NCBI GenBank assembly: GCA_016704895.1 | Contig: JADIZG010000006.1 | Location: 52,166-116,165, forward strand | From: Betaproteobacteria bacterium | Lineage (GTDB): Bacteria; Pseudomonadota; Gammaproteobacteria; Burkholderiales; Casimicrobiaceae | DNA length: 64,000 nucleotides | Reading direction: 5' to 3' | Shown here: piece after piece, positions 27,395 to 36,378 of the stretch | How the letters are laid out: every line of letters begins with the position of its first letter | Numbering within the stretch: the first letter of the stretch is position 1 | Notes under the pieces: model-generated | The model's database searches: none | Seen by the model: the letters and a program-made list of their open reading frames with translations, nothing else | What the model was told of the DNA's origin: nothing | Made by a program: the position numbers and the translations under genes

Positions 27395-27687
27395 GGCAGC
27401 TGTCCTCGTCGTCTGGTCCTGGGTGGCTCGCCCCGAGCCGGGCGTTGGTCCCCGGCCGCGTTGGCGTCGACGATTGGATGCACGCCATGGGCTTGCCGGA
27501 TTCACCCGGTCCGGGGCGGCGCGCGGCAGCGTCTCGTCGATGGGGCGGACTGTAGGCGGCATCGATGACGCCGCCAAGACGATCGCGACGAAACGTCCCC
27601 GACCGGGAGCGAACCGCGCGCAGGCGCGGACGAACGGGTCCGGGACGCTCGGCGCGGACAGGAGCGCCGCCGGGGCGAGCGGACGCG

Positions 27688-28698
27688 CTACGGTCGGCGA
27701 ACGCGCTGGTCGATCGCGCCGAACACCGAGTGCCCGGACTCGTCGAGCATCTCGATGCGCACGCGGTCGCCGTGGCGCATGAACGGGGTCACCGGCTTGC
27801 CGCGAAGGATCGTCTCGACCGTGCGCTGCTCGGCGAGGCACGAGTAGCCGATGCCGCCTTCGGACGCCGGGCGGCCCGGGCCGCCGTCCTCCTTGTTCGA
27901 GACGGTGCCGGAGCCGACGATGCTGCCCGCGACGAGATCGCGCGTCTTCGCGAGGTGCGCGATCAGCCTTCCGAACGAGAACGTCATGTCGACGCCGGCA
28001 TTCGGCCGCCCGAACGGCGCGCCGTTCAGGTGCACGACGAGCGGCAGGTGGACCTTGCCTTCGCGCCACGCCCGGCCGAGCTCGTCCGGCGTGACGGCGA
28101 CCGGCGAGAAGCCCGACGCCGGCTTCGACTGCAGGAATCCGAAGCCCTTCGCGAGCTCGGCGGGAATCAGGTTGCGAAGGCTCACGTCGTTGACCAGCAT
28201 CACGAGGCGCACGTGCGCGAGCGCCGCGGCATCGTCCGTCCCCATCGGCACGTCGCCGGTCACGACCGCCACCTCGCCCTCGAAGTCGATCCCCCAGGCC
28301 TCGTCCGCGAGCACGATGTCCTCGCGCGCGCCGAGCATGTGGTCGGAGGCGCCCTGGTACATCAGCGGATCGGTCCAGAACTCGGGCGGCATCGTCGCGC
28401 CGCGCGCCTTGCGCACCAGCTCGACGTGGTTGACGTAGGCCGACCCGTCCGCCCACTGGTAGGCGCGCGGCAGCGGCGCCATGGCCTTCTCCGCGTCGAA
28501 CGCACTCGCGTCGGAAAGCCGGCCCGCGTCGAGCTCGGCGGAGATCGCGGCGAGCGCGGGGGCGACGCGCGTCCAGTCGTCGAGCGCGGCCTGCAGCGTG
28601 CGCGCGATCTCGGGTACCGCGACGCAGCGCGCGAGATTGCGCGACACGACGACGAGCCGGCCGTCCCGCGTGCCGTCGTGCAGCGTCGCGAGCTTCAT
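27688..28698 (-). CDS. Fumarylacetoacetate hydrolase family protein
   Basis: A 336-residue FAH-superfamily enzyme. Metal-binding and catalytic segments are visible: GIDFEGEVAVVTGDVP (acidic ligands), LVNDVSLRNLIPAELAKGFGFLQSKPASGFSPVAV, DLVAGSIVGSGTVSNKE and IGYSCLAEQRTVETI. Family members hydrolyse acylpyruvates or fumarylacetoacetate, or decarboxylate related diketo acids. The ATG at 28698 overlaps the cysS stop (ATGA), so translation is coupled to cysS, although no metabolic link is obvious. The precise substrate cannot be assigned. Confidence 0.88.
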   Translation of the reverse strand: MKLATLHDGTRDGRLVVVSRNLARCVAVPEIARTLQAALDDWTRVAPALAAISAELDAGRLSDASAFDAEKAMAPLPRAYQWADGSAYVNHVELVRKARGATMPPEFWTDPLMYQGASDHMLGAREDIVLADEAWGIDFEGEVAVVTGDVPMGTDDAAALAHVRLVMLVNDVSLRNLIPAELAKGFGFLQSKPASGFSPVAVTPDELGRAWREGKVHLPLVVHLNGAPFGRPNAGVDMTFSFGRLIAHLAKTRDLVAGSIVGSGTVSNKEDGGPGRPASEGGIGYSCLAEQRTVETILRGKPVTPFMRHGDRVRIEMLDESGHSVFGAIDQRVRRP

Positions 28699-30122
28699 GC
28701 GTGCTTCTCCTGCCCGCGCTTGAGCGAATAGCCATCGGCGCGGTCCTCCATCTCCCACCCTGCCGCCTGCAGCTGCGCACGCAGCCGGTCCGCCTCGGCC
28801 CATTGCTTCGCCGTGCGCGCGGCGTAGCGGGCGTCGGCGATCACCCTGATGCCCGGCGGCACGTCGACCGCCTTCGGCGTCCAGGCGGCGAGTCCCAGTC
28901 CGAACACCTCGTCGAAGCGCGCCAGCGTCGCGCGTTTGACCGCGGGCGCGAGGTCGCCGCGCAGCACCTCCCAGGCGAGCGCGAGCGCGCGCGGCAGGTT
29001 CAGGTCGTCGTTGATCTCGTCGGTGAACCGGTCCACGTACGCCGCATCGGGCGCGGCGCCCGCGTCGGGCAGCGCGTGGAAGCCCTGGCGCATGCGCTCG
29101 AGCCCGGTGGCCGCCGCGTCGAGTGCCTCCCACGTGAAGTTGAGCTGGCTGCGGTAGTGCGCGGTGAGGCACAGGAACCGGTAGGCGATCGGGTCGTAGC
29201 CGCGGTCGGACAGCGACGAGATCCGCAGGAACTCGCCGGCGGACTTCGCCATCTTCGCGTCGTTCGCGAGCAGGAAGTAGCCGTGCATCCAGAAGTTCGC
29301 GAGGCGGCGGTGGTCGTGCGCGATCTCCGGGTGGTCGGCGAGCCGGCCCTCGGTCTGCGCGATCTCGTTCGTGTGGTGGACCGGGATGTGGTCCTCGCCG
29401 CCGCAGTGGATGTCGAAGTAGTCGCCCAGGTACTTCTGCGCCATGGCCGAGCACTCGATGTGCCAGCCGGGGAAGCCCCTGCCCCACGGCGAGTCCCATT
29501 CCATCTGCCGCGCCTCGCCCCGCGGCGAGAACTTCCACAGCGCGAAGTCGGTCGCGCGGCGCTTCTCGCCCAGCTCGACGCGACGTCCCGCCTCGAGCCC
29601 CTCGACGTCGAGCCGCGCGAGGTAGCCGTAGTCGTCGAGCTTCGACGTGTCGAAATAGACGCCGTCGGAGGTCGTGTACGCGTAGCCGTTGCGCTCGATG
29701 TCGGCGATGAACGCGATCTGCTCGGCGATGTGGTCGGTCGCCTTGCACAGGACCGTCGGGTCCTCGACGTTCAGGCGCTTCATGTCGGCGAGGAACGCGT
29801 CGGTGAAGTACGCGGCGACCTCCCACGCGGTCTTGCCCGTGCGCCGGGACCCCTTCTCCATCTTGTCCTCGCCCTCGTCGGCGTCGGACGTGAGGTGGCC
29901 CACGTCGGTGATGTTCATCACGTGGTTGACGCGATGGCCGTTCCAGCGCAGCACGCGCTTCAGCACGTCCTCGAACAGGAACGTGCGGAAGTTGCCGATG
30001 TGCTGGTAGTCGTAGACGGTCGGCCCGCAGGTGTACAGGCCCACGGGGCCGCCCGGCGCGAGCGGGATGAACGGACGCAGGCGCCGTTCCCAGGTGTCGT
30101 AGAGCGAGAGGGGTCGGGGCAT
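28695..30122 (-). CDS. cysS: Cysteinyl-tRNA synthetase
   Basis: A 475-residue class I synthetase that charges tRNA-Cys. C32 in YTCGPTVYDYQHIGN begins the HIGH-type motif (HIGN). Zinc ligands recur in GWHIECSAMAQKYLG and HCGGEDHIPVHHTNE, and the KMSKS loop appears as KMAKS. The start MPRPLSLYDTWERRLRPF aligns with the natural CysS N-terminus, fixing the ATG at 30122. An intrinsic terminator hairpin ends six bases before this codon, so there is no room for an independent Shine-Dalgarno outside the hairpin. Confidence 0.95.
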   Translation of the reverse strand: MPRPLSLYDTWERRLRPFIPLAPGGPVGLYTCGPTVYDYQHIGNFRTFLFEDVLKRVLRWNGHRVNHVMNITDVGHLTSDADEGEDKMEKGSRRTGKTAWEVAAYFTDAFLADMKRLNVEDPTVLCKATDHIAEQIAFIADIERNGYAYTTSDGVYFDTSKLDDYGYLARLDVEGLEAGRRVELGEKRRATDFALWKFSPRGEARQMEWDSPWGRGFPGWHIECSAMAQKYLGDYFDIHCGGEDHIPVHHTNEIAQTEGRLADHPEIAHDHRRLANFWMHGYFLLANDAKMAKSAGEFLRISSLSDRGYDPIAYRFLCLTAHYRSQLNFTWEALDAAATGLERMRQGFHALPDAGAAPDAAYVDRFTDEINDDLNLPRALALAWEVLRGDLAPAVKRATLARFDEVFGLGLAAWTPKAVDVPPGIRVIADARYAARTAKQWAEADRLRAQLQAAGWEMEDRADGYSLKRGQEKHA

Positions 30123-30127
30123 CAATG

Positions 30128-30160
30128 AAAAAGCCGCCGGGGATGTCGTTCCGGCGGCTC
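30128..30160 (-). terminator. Intrinsic terminator directly abutting the cysS start codon
   Basis: On the minus strand, AGCCGCCGG, a 10-base loop and CCGGCGGCT form a perfect 9-bp stem followed immediately by TTTT. The T-tract ends about six bases before the cysS ATG. It could end transcripts of the upstream acetyltransferase gene, or act as an attenuator of cysS. Confidence 0.75.
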
Positions 30161-30301
30161 GGTGGACGATCGGGAAGGGCCTCAGGTCCGCGCCGGCGGG
30201 GCTCGAAGGCTTGCGAGGCGACAGCGCAGGGCCGGCATCGGCCGATGGTAGCCGCTTTCCGCCTCCCGCGGCAAGCCGCGCCCGCGATCGCGCCGGGCCG
30301 G

Positions 30302-30834
30302 CTACCCGGGCCCGATCGCCTTCGCCATCACGTAGTCGTCCATCACGAAGCCCCCGCCGATGTCGGCGACGACCGCCTCGCGCGTCGCGAACCCGCAGGC
30401 GCGGTACGCGGCGATCGCCTTCGCATTGCGCTTGTTGACGTTGAGGATGAGCGTCCCCGCGCCGTCGCGCCTTGCCGCCGCCTCGACGTGGGCGATCAGC
30501 GCGCGCCCGTGCCGCGGCCGTGCTGCGACGGCAGCACGTAGAGCTTGTCCAGCTTGGTGGTCGACGGCTCGTCCGGCCGGTACCACGCCGCGAAGCCGAC
30601 CGGCTCGCCGCCCGCCCGCGCGATCGCGAGCCCCGCCCCCGGCTCGTGCAGGAACTTCGCGAGCGCGTCGATGGAGTAGCCGAGCGCGAGCATGTGGTCG
30701 ATCTGCTCGTCGGTGATGATGCCCGGGTAGTGCGCGCGCCAGATCACGTCGGCGAGCCGCGCGACGACCGGCAGGTCGACGTCGCTGCCGGCGGCGATCG
30801 TGACGTCGGAGGGACGCCGGGTCGGGGATGCCAA
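30302..30834 (-). CDS. GNAT-family N-acetyltransferase, frameshifted
   Basis: The N-terminal half has VARLADVIWRAHYPGIITDEQIDHML and the central strand TTKLDKLYVLPSQHGRG, the acetyl-CoA pyrophosphate-binding turn of GNAT enzymes. The C-terminal half in the next frame reads RALIAHVEAAARRDGAGTLILNVNKRN then AKAIAAYRACGFATRE, the GNAT motif B helix. The shift is at about 30505 in a GC-rich run; one base restores HGRGxGRALIAHV. The corrected length is about 177 residues. The acceptor substrate is unknown. Confidence 0.75.
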
Positions 30835-30886
30835 GGCTTCGGGGGATGGCGAGGTGGGCTCGTCGATCCTAGCATGCGGCGCCCGT

Positions 30887-30892
30887 TACAAT
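30887..30892 (+). promoter_or_regulatory. Putative -10 element before the OGT-like gene
   Basis: TACAAT ends nine bases before the ATG at 30901, predicting a very short or leaderless transcript. No good -35 box is seen 17 bases upstream. Confidence 0.35.
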
Positions 30893-30900
30893 CGACCGGC

Positions 30901-33000
30901 ATGGTCCCGCCCGACGACACCCTCGCGGAACTCGAGCACCGGATCGCCAGGCTGATCCGCGACCCGGCGACGGCCGCGCTCGATGCGGCGGCACGCGCGA
31001 TTCCGGCGGAGCTCGCCGAGTCGGGTCCCGCGCTGGCGCTGCGCGGCGAACTCCTGCGGCGCGGGGGCGATGCCGAGGGCGCGGCGCGACTGCTGGCCGC
31101 CGCCATCGAACGCGCGCCCGCCCTGCTCGGCGCCTACCACGCGCTCGCGCTCGCCCGCATCCGCGCCGGCGACCGCGCAGGCGCGCGGGCCGCGTGGCTC
31201 GCGCTGCTCGAGCGCGACCCGGACGACGCGACGGCGCGCTACCAGGTCGCGCTCGCGTTCCACGAGGACGGCGACCGGGCGCAGGCCGCGCGCTGGTACG
31301 AGGCACAGGTCGCCCGCCATCCGTCCTCTCCCAAGGCGTGGCACAACCTCGGCCTCCTGCGCCTCGCGGCCGGGGACGCCGGCGGCGCGGTCGCCGCGCT
31401 GCGCGAAGCGGTGGCGTGCGCACCGGCCTCGGCCCCCGCATGGACCGCGCTCGGCCGCGCGCTCGAGCGCGCGGGCGACACGCCCGCCGCGATCGGGGCG
31501 TGGACGCGCGCGCACGCGCTCGATCCGCGCGCGGTCGAGCCGCTCGAGCGCCACGCCGCGGCGCTCGGCGAGCGCGCAGCGCTTCCCGCGGCGATCGCGC
31601 TGCTCCGCGAGGCCGTTGCGATCGATCCTCGCAAGCCGTCGCTGCGTTTCGCGCTCGCGGCGCACCTGTCGAGCCTCGGCGAGCACGCCGACGCGCTTGC
31701 GGAGCTTCGGGCGGGCGTCGCGCTCGCGCCCGGCGACGCCGCCGGGCACAGCGCGTTGCTGTTCGAGCTGCAGTACGACGACACGCTCGCGACGCGCGAG
31801 GCGATCGCCGATGAACACCGGCGCTGGGCGGAACGTCACGCCGACCGGGTGCCCGCGGTGCACCGGCCTGCCCGGACGCGGCCGCCGGGGCGGATGCGCA
31901 TCGGCTACCTGTCGCCGCGCTTCGGCATGGGGCCGCTCGCCACGCTGTTCCTGCCGGTGCTCGAGCGCCACGACCGCACGCGCGTCGAGATCGTCCTCTA
32001 CTCGTCGCACGCCCACGACGGCCCGCTGAACGCGCGCATCCGCGCCGCCGCCGACGGCTGGCGCGACCTGCCGCGCGACGACGCATCGGCCGCCGCCATG
32101 ATCGCCGACGACGACCTCGACCTCCTCGTCGACCTCGCCGGCCACGCGCCGGGCCACCGGCTCGGCGTCCTCGCGCGACGGCCCGCGCCGCTGCAGGCAT
32201 CGTGGCTCGACTACTTCGAGACCACGGGCATGGACGGCGTCGACTATTTCCTGAGCGACGCGACCTGCACGCCGGCCTCGGACGCGCCGCTGTTCCGCGA
32301 GCGGCTCGTGCTGCTCCCCTGCCGCTTCGCGTATCGGCCGCTCGACCCTCCCGCGCTCACTCCTGCGCCTGCCGTCGCACGAGGACACGTCACGTTCGGT
32401 TCGTTCAACCGGCACGCGAAGCTCTCGGCGGGCGCGCTCGATGCCTGGGCCGCGATCCTCGGCGCGGTGCCGGACTCGCGTCTCGCGCTGCGCGCCGCTG
32501 CTTACGGCGGCGACGGGACCGTCGACTGGATCCGCGACCGCTGGGCACGGCGAGGCCTGCCGGTCGGGCGCATCGACTTCCTGCCTTGGCTCCCGTGGCG
32601 AGAGGCGCTCGCCGCCTATGCGGACGTCGACGTCGCCCTCGATCCGTTTCCCTACAACGGCGGCGCGACCACCTGCGACGCGCTCGCGCACGGCGTGCCC
32701 GTCGTCGCGCTCCGGGGCGACCGGCCGATCGGCCGGCAAAGCGCCTCGCTGCTGCGCGCCGCCGGCCATCAGGAATGGATCGCCGGCTCGATTGCCGAGT
32801 ACGTGCAGATCGCCGTCGCGCTCGCGCGCTCGGAGGATCTCGACCGCATCCGGCGCGCGCTGCACGCCGCGTTGCCGCACTCGGCGCTGTGCGACGTCGA
32901 GCGCTTCGCGCGCTCGCTCGAGCGAGCGTTCGAGGCGATGATCGCCGCAGGCCCGCGACGCGACGGGCCGCAACGCCGGGAGCCGCTGGCCGTGGCGTGA
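30901..33000 (+). CDS. TPR-containing O-GlcNAc transferase-like glycosyltransferase (GT41)
   Basis: A 699-residue cytoplasmic protein. The first ~330 residues are TPR-like helical repeats (for example YQVALAFHEDGDRAQAARWYEAQ and AWHNLGLLRLAAGDAGGAVAAL). The C-terminal half is the OGT catalytic domain: MRIGYLSPRFGMGPLATLFLP, LDLLVDLAGHAPGHRLGVLA, GHVTFGSFNRHAKLS and the nucleotide-sugar site DVALDPFPYNGGATTCDALAHGVPVVAL. Bacterial relatives transfer sugar to proteins or build surface glycans. The ATG at 30901 follows the TACAAT box. The next gene may begin at a GTG overlapping this stop codon. Confidence 0.88.
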   Translation: MVPPDDTLAELEHRIARLIRDPATAALDAAARAIPAELAESGPALALRGELLRRGGDAEGAARLLAAAIERAPALLGAYHALALARIRAGDRAGARAAWLALLERDPDDATARYQVALAFHEDGDRAQAARWYEAQVARHPSSPKAWHNLGLLRLAAGDAGGAVAALREAVACAPASAPAWTALGRALERAGDTPAAIGAWTRAHALDPRAVEPLERHAAALGERAALPAAIALLREAVAIDPRKPSLRFALAAHLSSLGEHADALAELRAGVALAPGDAAGHSALLFELQYDDTLATREAIADEHRRWAERHADRVPAVHRPARTRPPGRMRIGYLSPRFGMGPLATLFLPVLERHDRTRVEIVLYSSHAHDGPLNARIRAAADGWRDLPRDDASAAAMIADDDLDLLVDLAGHAPGHRLGVLARRPAPLQASWLDYFETTGMDGVDYFLSDATCTPASDAPLFRERLVLLPCRFAYRPLDPPALTPAPAVARGHVTFGSFNRHAKLSAGALDAWAAILGAVPDSRLALRAAAYGGDGTVDWIRDRWARRGLPVGRIDFLPWLPWREALAAYADVDVALDPFPYNGGATTCDALAHGVPVVALRGDRPIGRQSASLLRAAGHQEWIAGSIAEYVQIAVALARSEDLDRIRRALHAALPHSALCDVERFARSLERAFEAMIAAGPRRDGPQRREPLAVA

Positions 33001-33068
33001 ATATTCGCGCGCTGCGGCCCGCGCGCGCGCCCTTGAGCGCGCTCCGCGCCCCAAGTACGCTTGCGTCC

Positions 33069-34121
33069 GTGCCCACGCGTCCACGCGCCGTCGCGCCGCT
33101 TCCGCTCGCCGCGGCGATCCTCGCTCTCGCGATCGCGGCGTTTGCCGCCGCCCAGACGCCCGACGTGGCCGCGATCCAGGCCCGCGAGGCCCGCAACGCC
33201 GACACTCGCACGCTGGCGGCGCTCGAGCGGTTCCGGCAGGCGCTTGCCGTGCGCTACCCCGGCGACCCGAGGCTCACGATGCTCGAGTTCGGCGAGTCCG
33301 AGGCCACCGCGCTCGTGCTGACGTCGCCCGCGTCGCCACCCGAGTTCGTGATCTGGCGCGGCGACCGCTGGATCGGCACCGAGAACCGGAAGCTCGAGCC
33401 GTGGGCCAGGCCCGACGTCGCCGCGGCGAACGCGTTCCCGCTCTCGTCGGTTCGCGCGCCCCCGTTCCGCGCGTGGCAGGACGCGTGGCGGCGAGTCCCC
33501 GGACAGGCGACCGACTTCTTCATGAAGTACGCGATGGGCTACGACCCCGCCGCGGGGCGCGTCGTCGTGCGCGCGACCGTCGGCAGCATGACGACCGGCC
33601 GGATCGCCGAGCAGCGATTCGATCCCTCGAGCGGCGCACCCGTCGCGGTCGCTGCCGCCGCGCCGCCGCCCGCGCCGAAGTGGGCGCCGAGGCGCTCCGA
33701 CGACCTGCGACGCGACGTCGGCATCGCTATCACCGCGTTGCGCCGCGAAGTGCCTGCGACGCGCATGGGCGCGGTCCGCGTCACCGCGCGCGAGATCGCG
33801 TTCACGCTCGCCGACCGGTCGACGTGGCGCTTCGACGCCACGCACACGCTGACCCCGGGACCGCGGTACGACGGCAGCTTCCTGTGCGAGCAGGGTTGGG
33901 CCGAAAGCGACGTCGACTGGGGGACGCTCGAGGTCCTCCCGCGCAACGGCGTGCTCGCCGCGGGACTCGGCGACGACGCCGAGCAGCACGCACGGTTCGT
34001 GATCGACCGGCCCCGGGACTGCGGCGGGCTCGCGATCGAGGTGTTCTACGACAACTACCGCGCGCCGCAGCCGTGGGTGCGGTTCGACCCGCGCGGCCGG
34101 CTGCTCAGGAGCTCGCAATGA
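33069..34121 (+). CDS. Exported protein of unknown function
   Basis: A 350-residue protein if started at GTG 33069, which gives a classic signal peptide (VPTRPRAVAPLPLAAAILAL then AIAAFAAAQ). An alternative GTG at 32997 overlaps the stop of the OGT-like gene. The mature region contains VIWRGDRWIGTENRKLEPWA, ATDFFMKYAMGYDPAAGR and a Cys-containing FLCEQGWAESDVDWGTLEVL with a second Cys in RPRDCGGLAIEVFYD, a possible disulfide. I recognise no family. The next gene starts four bases before its stop. Confidence 0.7.
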   Translation: MPTRPRAVAPLPLAAAILALAIAAFAAAQTPDVAAIQAREARNADTRTLAALERFRQALAVRYPGDPRLTMLEFGESEATALVLTSPASPPEFVIWRGDRWIGTENRKLEPWARPDVAAANAFPLSSVRAPPFRAWQDAWRRVPGQATDFFMKYAMGYDPAAGRVVVRATVGSMTTGRIAEQRFDPSSGAPVAVAAAAPPPAPKWAPRRSDDLRRDVGIAITALRREVPATRMGAVRVTAREIAFTLADRSTWRFDATHTLTPGPRYDGSFLCEQGWAESDVDWGTLEVLPRNGVLAAGLGDDAEQHARFVIDRPRDCGGLAIEVFYDNYRAPQPWVRFDPRGRLLRSSQ

Positions 34122-34687
34122 AGCGCCTCCCGGCGGGGCGCCCCGCGCTCGCACGCGCGCTCCTCGCGTGGGCCTGGTTGGCGCTCGCCGCCTGCACGAC
34201 GATGGCCGTGCAGGCGTGCCCGATCACCGACTGGTACGCGCAGGGCGTCGCCGACGGGCGCGCCGGGCATGCGTCCGACCGCCTCGTCAGGCACCGCGAG
34301 GCGTGCCCGGACACGACGGCCGTCCCCGACGAGCGCGCGTGGCTCGAAGGTCGCCGCGAGGGGCTCGCCGACTACTGCCAGCCGCACCGCGCGGTCGATG
34401 CCGGGCTCGCGGGCCGCGGCTACGCCGGCGTGTGCAGGGACCCCCGCTACGGCCGCCTCTACACGGCGGCGCGGCGCGTTCACGATTCGCGCAGCCGCGT
34501 CGCGTCGATCGAACGCGACATCGCGGCCAAGCGGCGCGACATCGCCAACGGCAGCACCTCGGAGGTCCGGCGCGGCTTTCTGCGACGGGACGTGCTGACG
34601 CTCGAGTCCGACCGCAACCGCGCGCGCAGCGCGCAGTCCGACGCCGAGGTCGCGCTCGACAAGCTGCGCAGGGAGCTAGGCGTCTGA
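34118..34687 (+). CDS. DUF2799 lipoprotein
   Basis: A 189-residue envelope lipoprotein with lipobox LALAAC (C26 lipidated). DUF2799 features follow: DWYAQGVADGRAGHASDRLVRHREAC, WLEGRREGLADYCQPHRAVDAGLAGRGYAGVC. A coiled-coil-like C-terminal region spans about residues 130-185 (RVASIERDIAAKRRDIANG, DAEVALDKLRREL). The ATG overlaps the previous stop (ATGA), so the two envelope proteins are probably made together. Confidence 0.75.
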   Translation: MKRLPAGRPALARALLAWAWLALAACTTMAVQACPITDWYAQGVADGRAGHASDRLVRHREACPDTTAVPDERAWLEGRREGLADYCQPHRAVDAGLAGRGYAGVCRDPRYGRLYTAARRVHDSRSRVASIERDIAAKRRDIANGSTSEVRRGFLRRDVLTLESDRNRARSAQSDAEVALDKLRRELGV

Positions 34688-34884
34688 ACGCGGGCACCGG
34701 ACGCGTGCGGCGAGGACGGAGGCGGGAGGCGTCCCCGGTAGAATGCCTTCCGATCCGCGTTTCCGACCATGCATCGCCTCCCCCCTCCCGACGCCTCGCG
34801 CCCCCGGGCACGGCCTTCCGCCGCGCGCGGCGCCTTCGCAACGCTTCCGGGCCGGGGCGTCGCCCGCGCCAGCCGGCCGCGTCG

Positions 34885-35814
34885 ATGCGCATAGGCCTCA
34901 AGGTCGACGTCGCGACGCTGCGCGGCACGCGCGAGGGCGTCCCGGCGCTGGTCGAGCTGTTTCGCCGCCACGGGGTGGGGGCGACGTTCCTGTTCACGCT
35001 CGGCCCCGACCGCACCGGACGCGCGATCGGGCGCGCCTTCCAGCCGGGTTTCGCCGGCAAGGTCCGCCGCACCGGCGCCATCGAGCACTACGGTGTCAAG
35101 ACGCTGATGTACGGGACGCTGCTGCCCGCGCCCGACATCGCTCGACGGGCGGGCGACGTGATGCGGATGACGCGCGACGCCGGCTTCGAGACGGGCGTGC
35201 ACGGCTACGATCGCGTGCGCTGGCAGGGCGGCGTCGCGACGGCCGACGCGGCCTGGACCGAGCGCGAGATGCGCCACGCCTGCGAGCGCTACACCGACGT
35301 GTTCAAGGAACCCCCGCTCGTGCACGGCGCCGCGGGATGGCAGATGAACGCCCACGCGCTGCGCCTCACGCAGCGCCTGGGCTACGAGTACTGCTCCGAC
35401 GGGCGCGGCACGCACCCGCACCTGCCGTTCTGGAACGCCGAGCCGGTCCGCTGCCCGCAGTTCCCGACGACGCTGCCGACGCTCGACGAGCTCATCGGCG
35501 TCGACGGCGTCGAGCCCGCCAACGTCGCCGACCGCGTGCTCGGGATGACGGAGGCGCCGTCACCGGCGGGCCACGTCTTCACGCTGCACGCCGAGCTCGA
35601 GGGCCTGCGCCTGCCAGGCGTGCTCGAGCAGCTCATCACCGGGTGGAAAGCCCAGGGCTGGTCGCCCGGCAGCGTCCGCTCGCTCTACGAGTCGGCCGAG
35701 CCGCTCGCGCTGCCGCGCTGCGCGGTCGGCATCGGCAGCATTCCCGGCCGGAGCGGCACGCTGTTCGTGCAGCAGGGGCCGTTCCCCGGCGAAGCGCTGC
35801 CGCGCGCCGCCTGA
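34885..35814 (+). CDS. ArnD-like polysaccharide deacetylase/deformylase
   Basis: A 309-residue NodB-fold enzyme. It begins MRIGLKVDVATLRGTREGVPALVELFRRHG, strongly resembling ArnD (4-deoxy-4-formamido-L-arabinose-phosphoundecaprenol deformylase): the metal-site Asp in KVDV, GATFLFTLGPDRTGRA, and GFETGVHGYDRVRWQ with the metal histidine. Other arn genes are absent, so aminoarabinose modification of lipid A cannot be inferred; the family also deacetylates other lipid-linked sugars. A TAGAAT box at 34739 may be its -10 element. It precedes bcp, an arrangement I recall from other Burkholderiales. Confidence 0.8.
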   Translation: MRIGLKVDVATLRGTREGVPALVELFRRHGVGATFLFTLGPDRTGRAIGRAFQPGFAGKVRRTGAIEHYGVKTLMYGTLLPAPDIARRAGDVMRMTRDAGFETGVHGYDRVRWQGGVATADAAWTEREMRHACERYTDVFKEPPLVHGAAGWQMNAHALRLTQRLGYEYCSDGRGTHPHLPFWNAEPVRCPQFPTTLPTLDELIGVDGVEPANVADRVLGMTEAPSPAGHVFTLHAELEGLRLPGVLEQLITGWKAQGWSPGSVRSLYESAEPLALPRCAVGIGSIPGRSGTLFVQQGPFPGEALPRAA

Positions 35815-35846
35815 CCCGCCAAGCCCCACGACACGAGGAGCCACGC

Positions 35847-36308
35847 ATGATCGGCAAGAAGGTCCCCGATTTCACCGCCGAAGCCACTGCCGGACCCTTC
35901 ACGCTGTCCGAGTACCGCGGCCACCCCGTCGTGCTCTATTTCTATCCGAAGGACAACACGCCCGGCTGCACGACCGAGGGCGCGAACTTTCGCGACCTCC
36001 ACGACAGGTTCGCGAAGGCTGGCGCGGTCGTCGCGGGCATCTCGCGCGACTCGATCAAGTCGCACCAGGGCTTCGCCGCGAAGATGGGCTTCCCGTTCGC
36101 GCTCATCTCGGACGCGGACGAGAAGCTGTGCCAGGCGTTCGGCGTCATCAAGATGAAGAACATGTACGGCAAGCAGGTGCGCGGGATCGAGCGCTCGACG
36201 TTCCTGATCGGCGCCGACGGCAAGCTCGCGCGCGAGTGGCGCGGCGTGAAGGTGCCGGGCCACGCGCACGAGGTCCTCGACGCCGTGCAGGCGCTCAAGG
36301 CGGGCTGA
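35847..36308 (+). CDS. bcp: Peroxiredoxin Bcp
   Basis: A 153-residue thioredoxin-fold peroxidase. The peroxidatic C41 is in YPKDNTPGCTTEG. The residue five positions later, a resolving Cys in E. coli Bcp, is not Cys here. C95 in DEKLCQAFG could serve as an alternative resolving residue, as in the atypical two-Cys PrxQ subgroup. It reduces hydroperoxides with thioredoxin. The start follows GAGGAG, 32 bases after the deacetylase. Confidence 0.93.
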   Translation: MIGKKVPDFTAEATAGPFTLSEYRGHPVVLYFYPKDNTPGCTTEGANFRDLHDRFAKAGAVVAGISRDSIKSHQGFAAKMGFPFALISDADEKLCQAFGVIKMKNMYGKQVRGIERSTFLIGADGKLAREWRGVKVPGHAHEVLDAVQALKAG

Positions 36309-36378
36309 CTCCGGCGCCCCGGGAGCGTCGCCGAAGCGAGGCGCGCACGCGAGACCCGCGGGCGCGCCCTCGTGCGGA

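Noticed and set aside
27131..28780. 549-codon minus-strand frame whose end is the 87-residue exported protein
   Set aside because: The upstream part is an out-of-frame reading of the FAH-family gene; only the segment from 27394 has a plausible start and signal peptide.
30128..30160. T-box or riboswitch controlling cysS
   Set aside because: No antiterminator, T-box sequence or specifier loop is visible upstream, and T-boxes are not expected in betaproteobacteria; only the terminator hairpin is supported.
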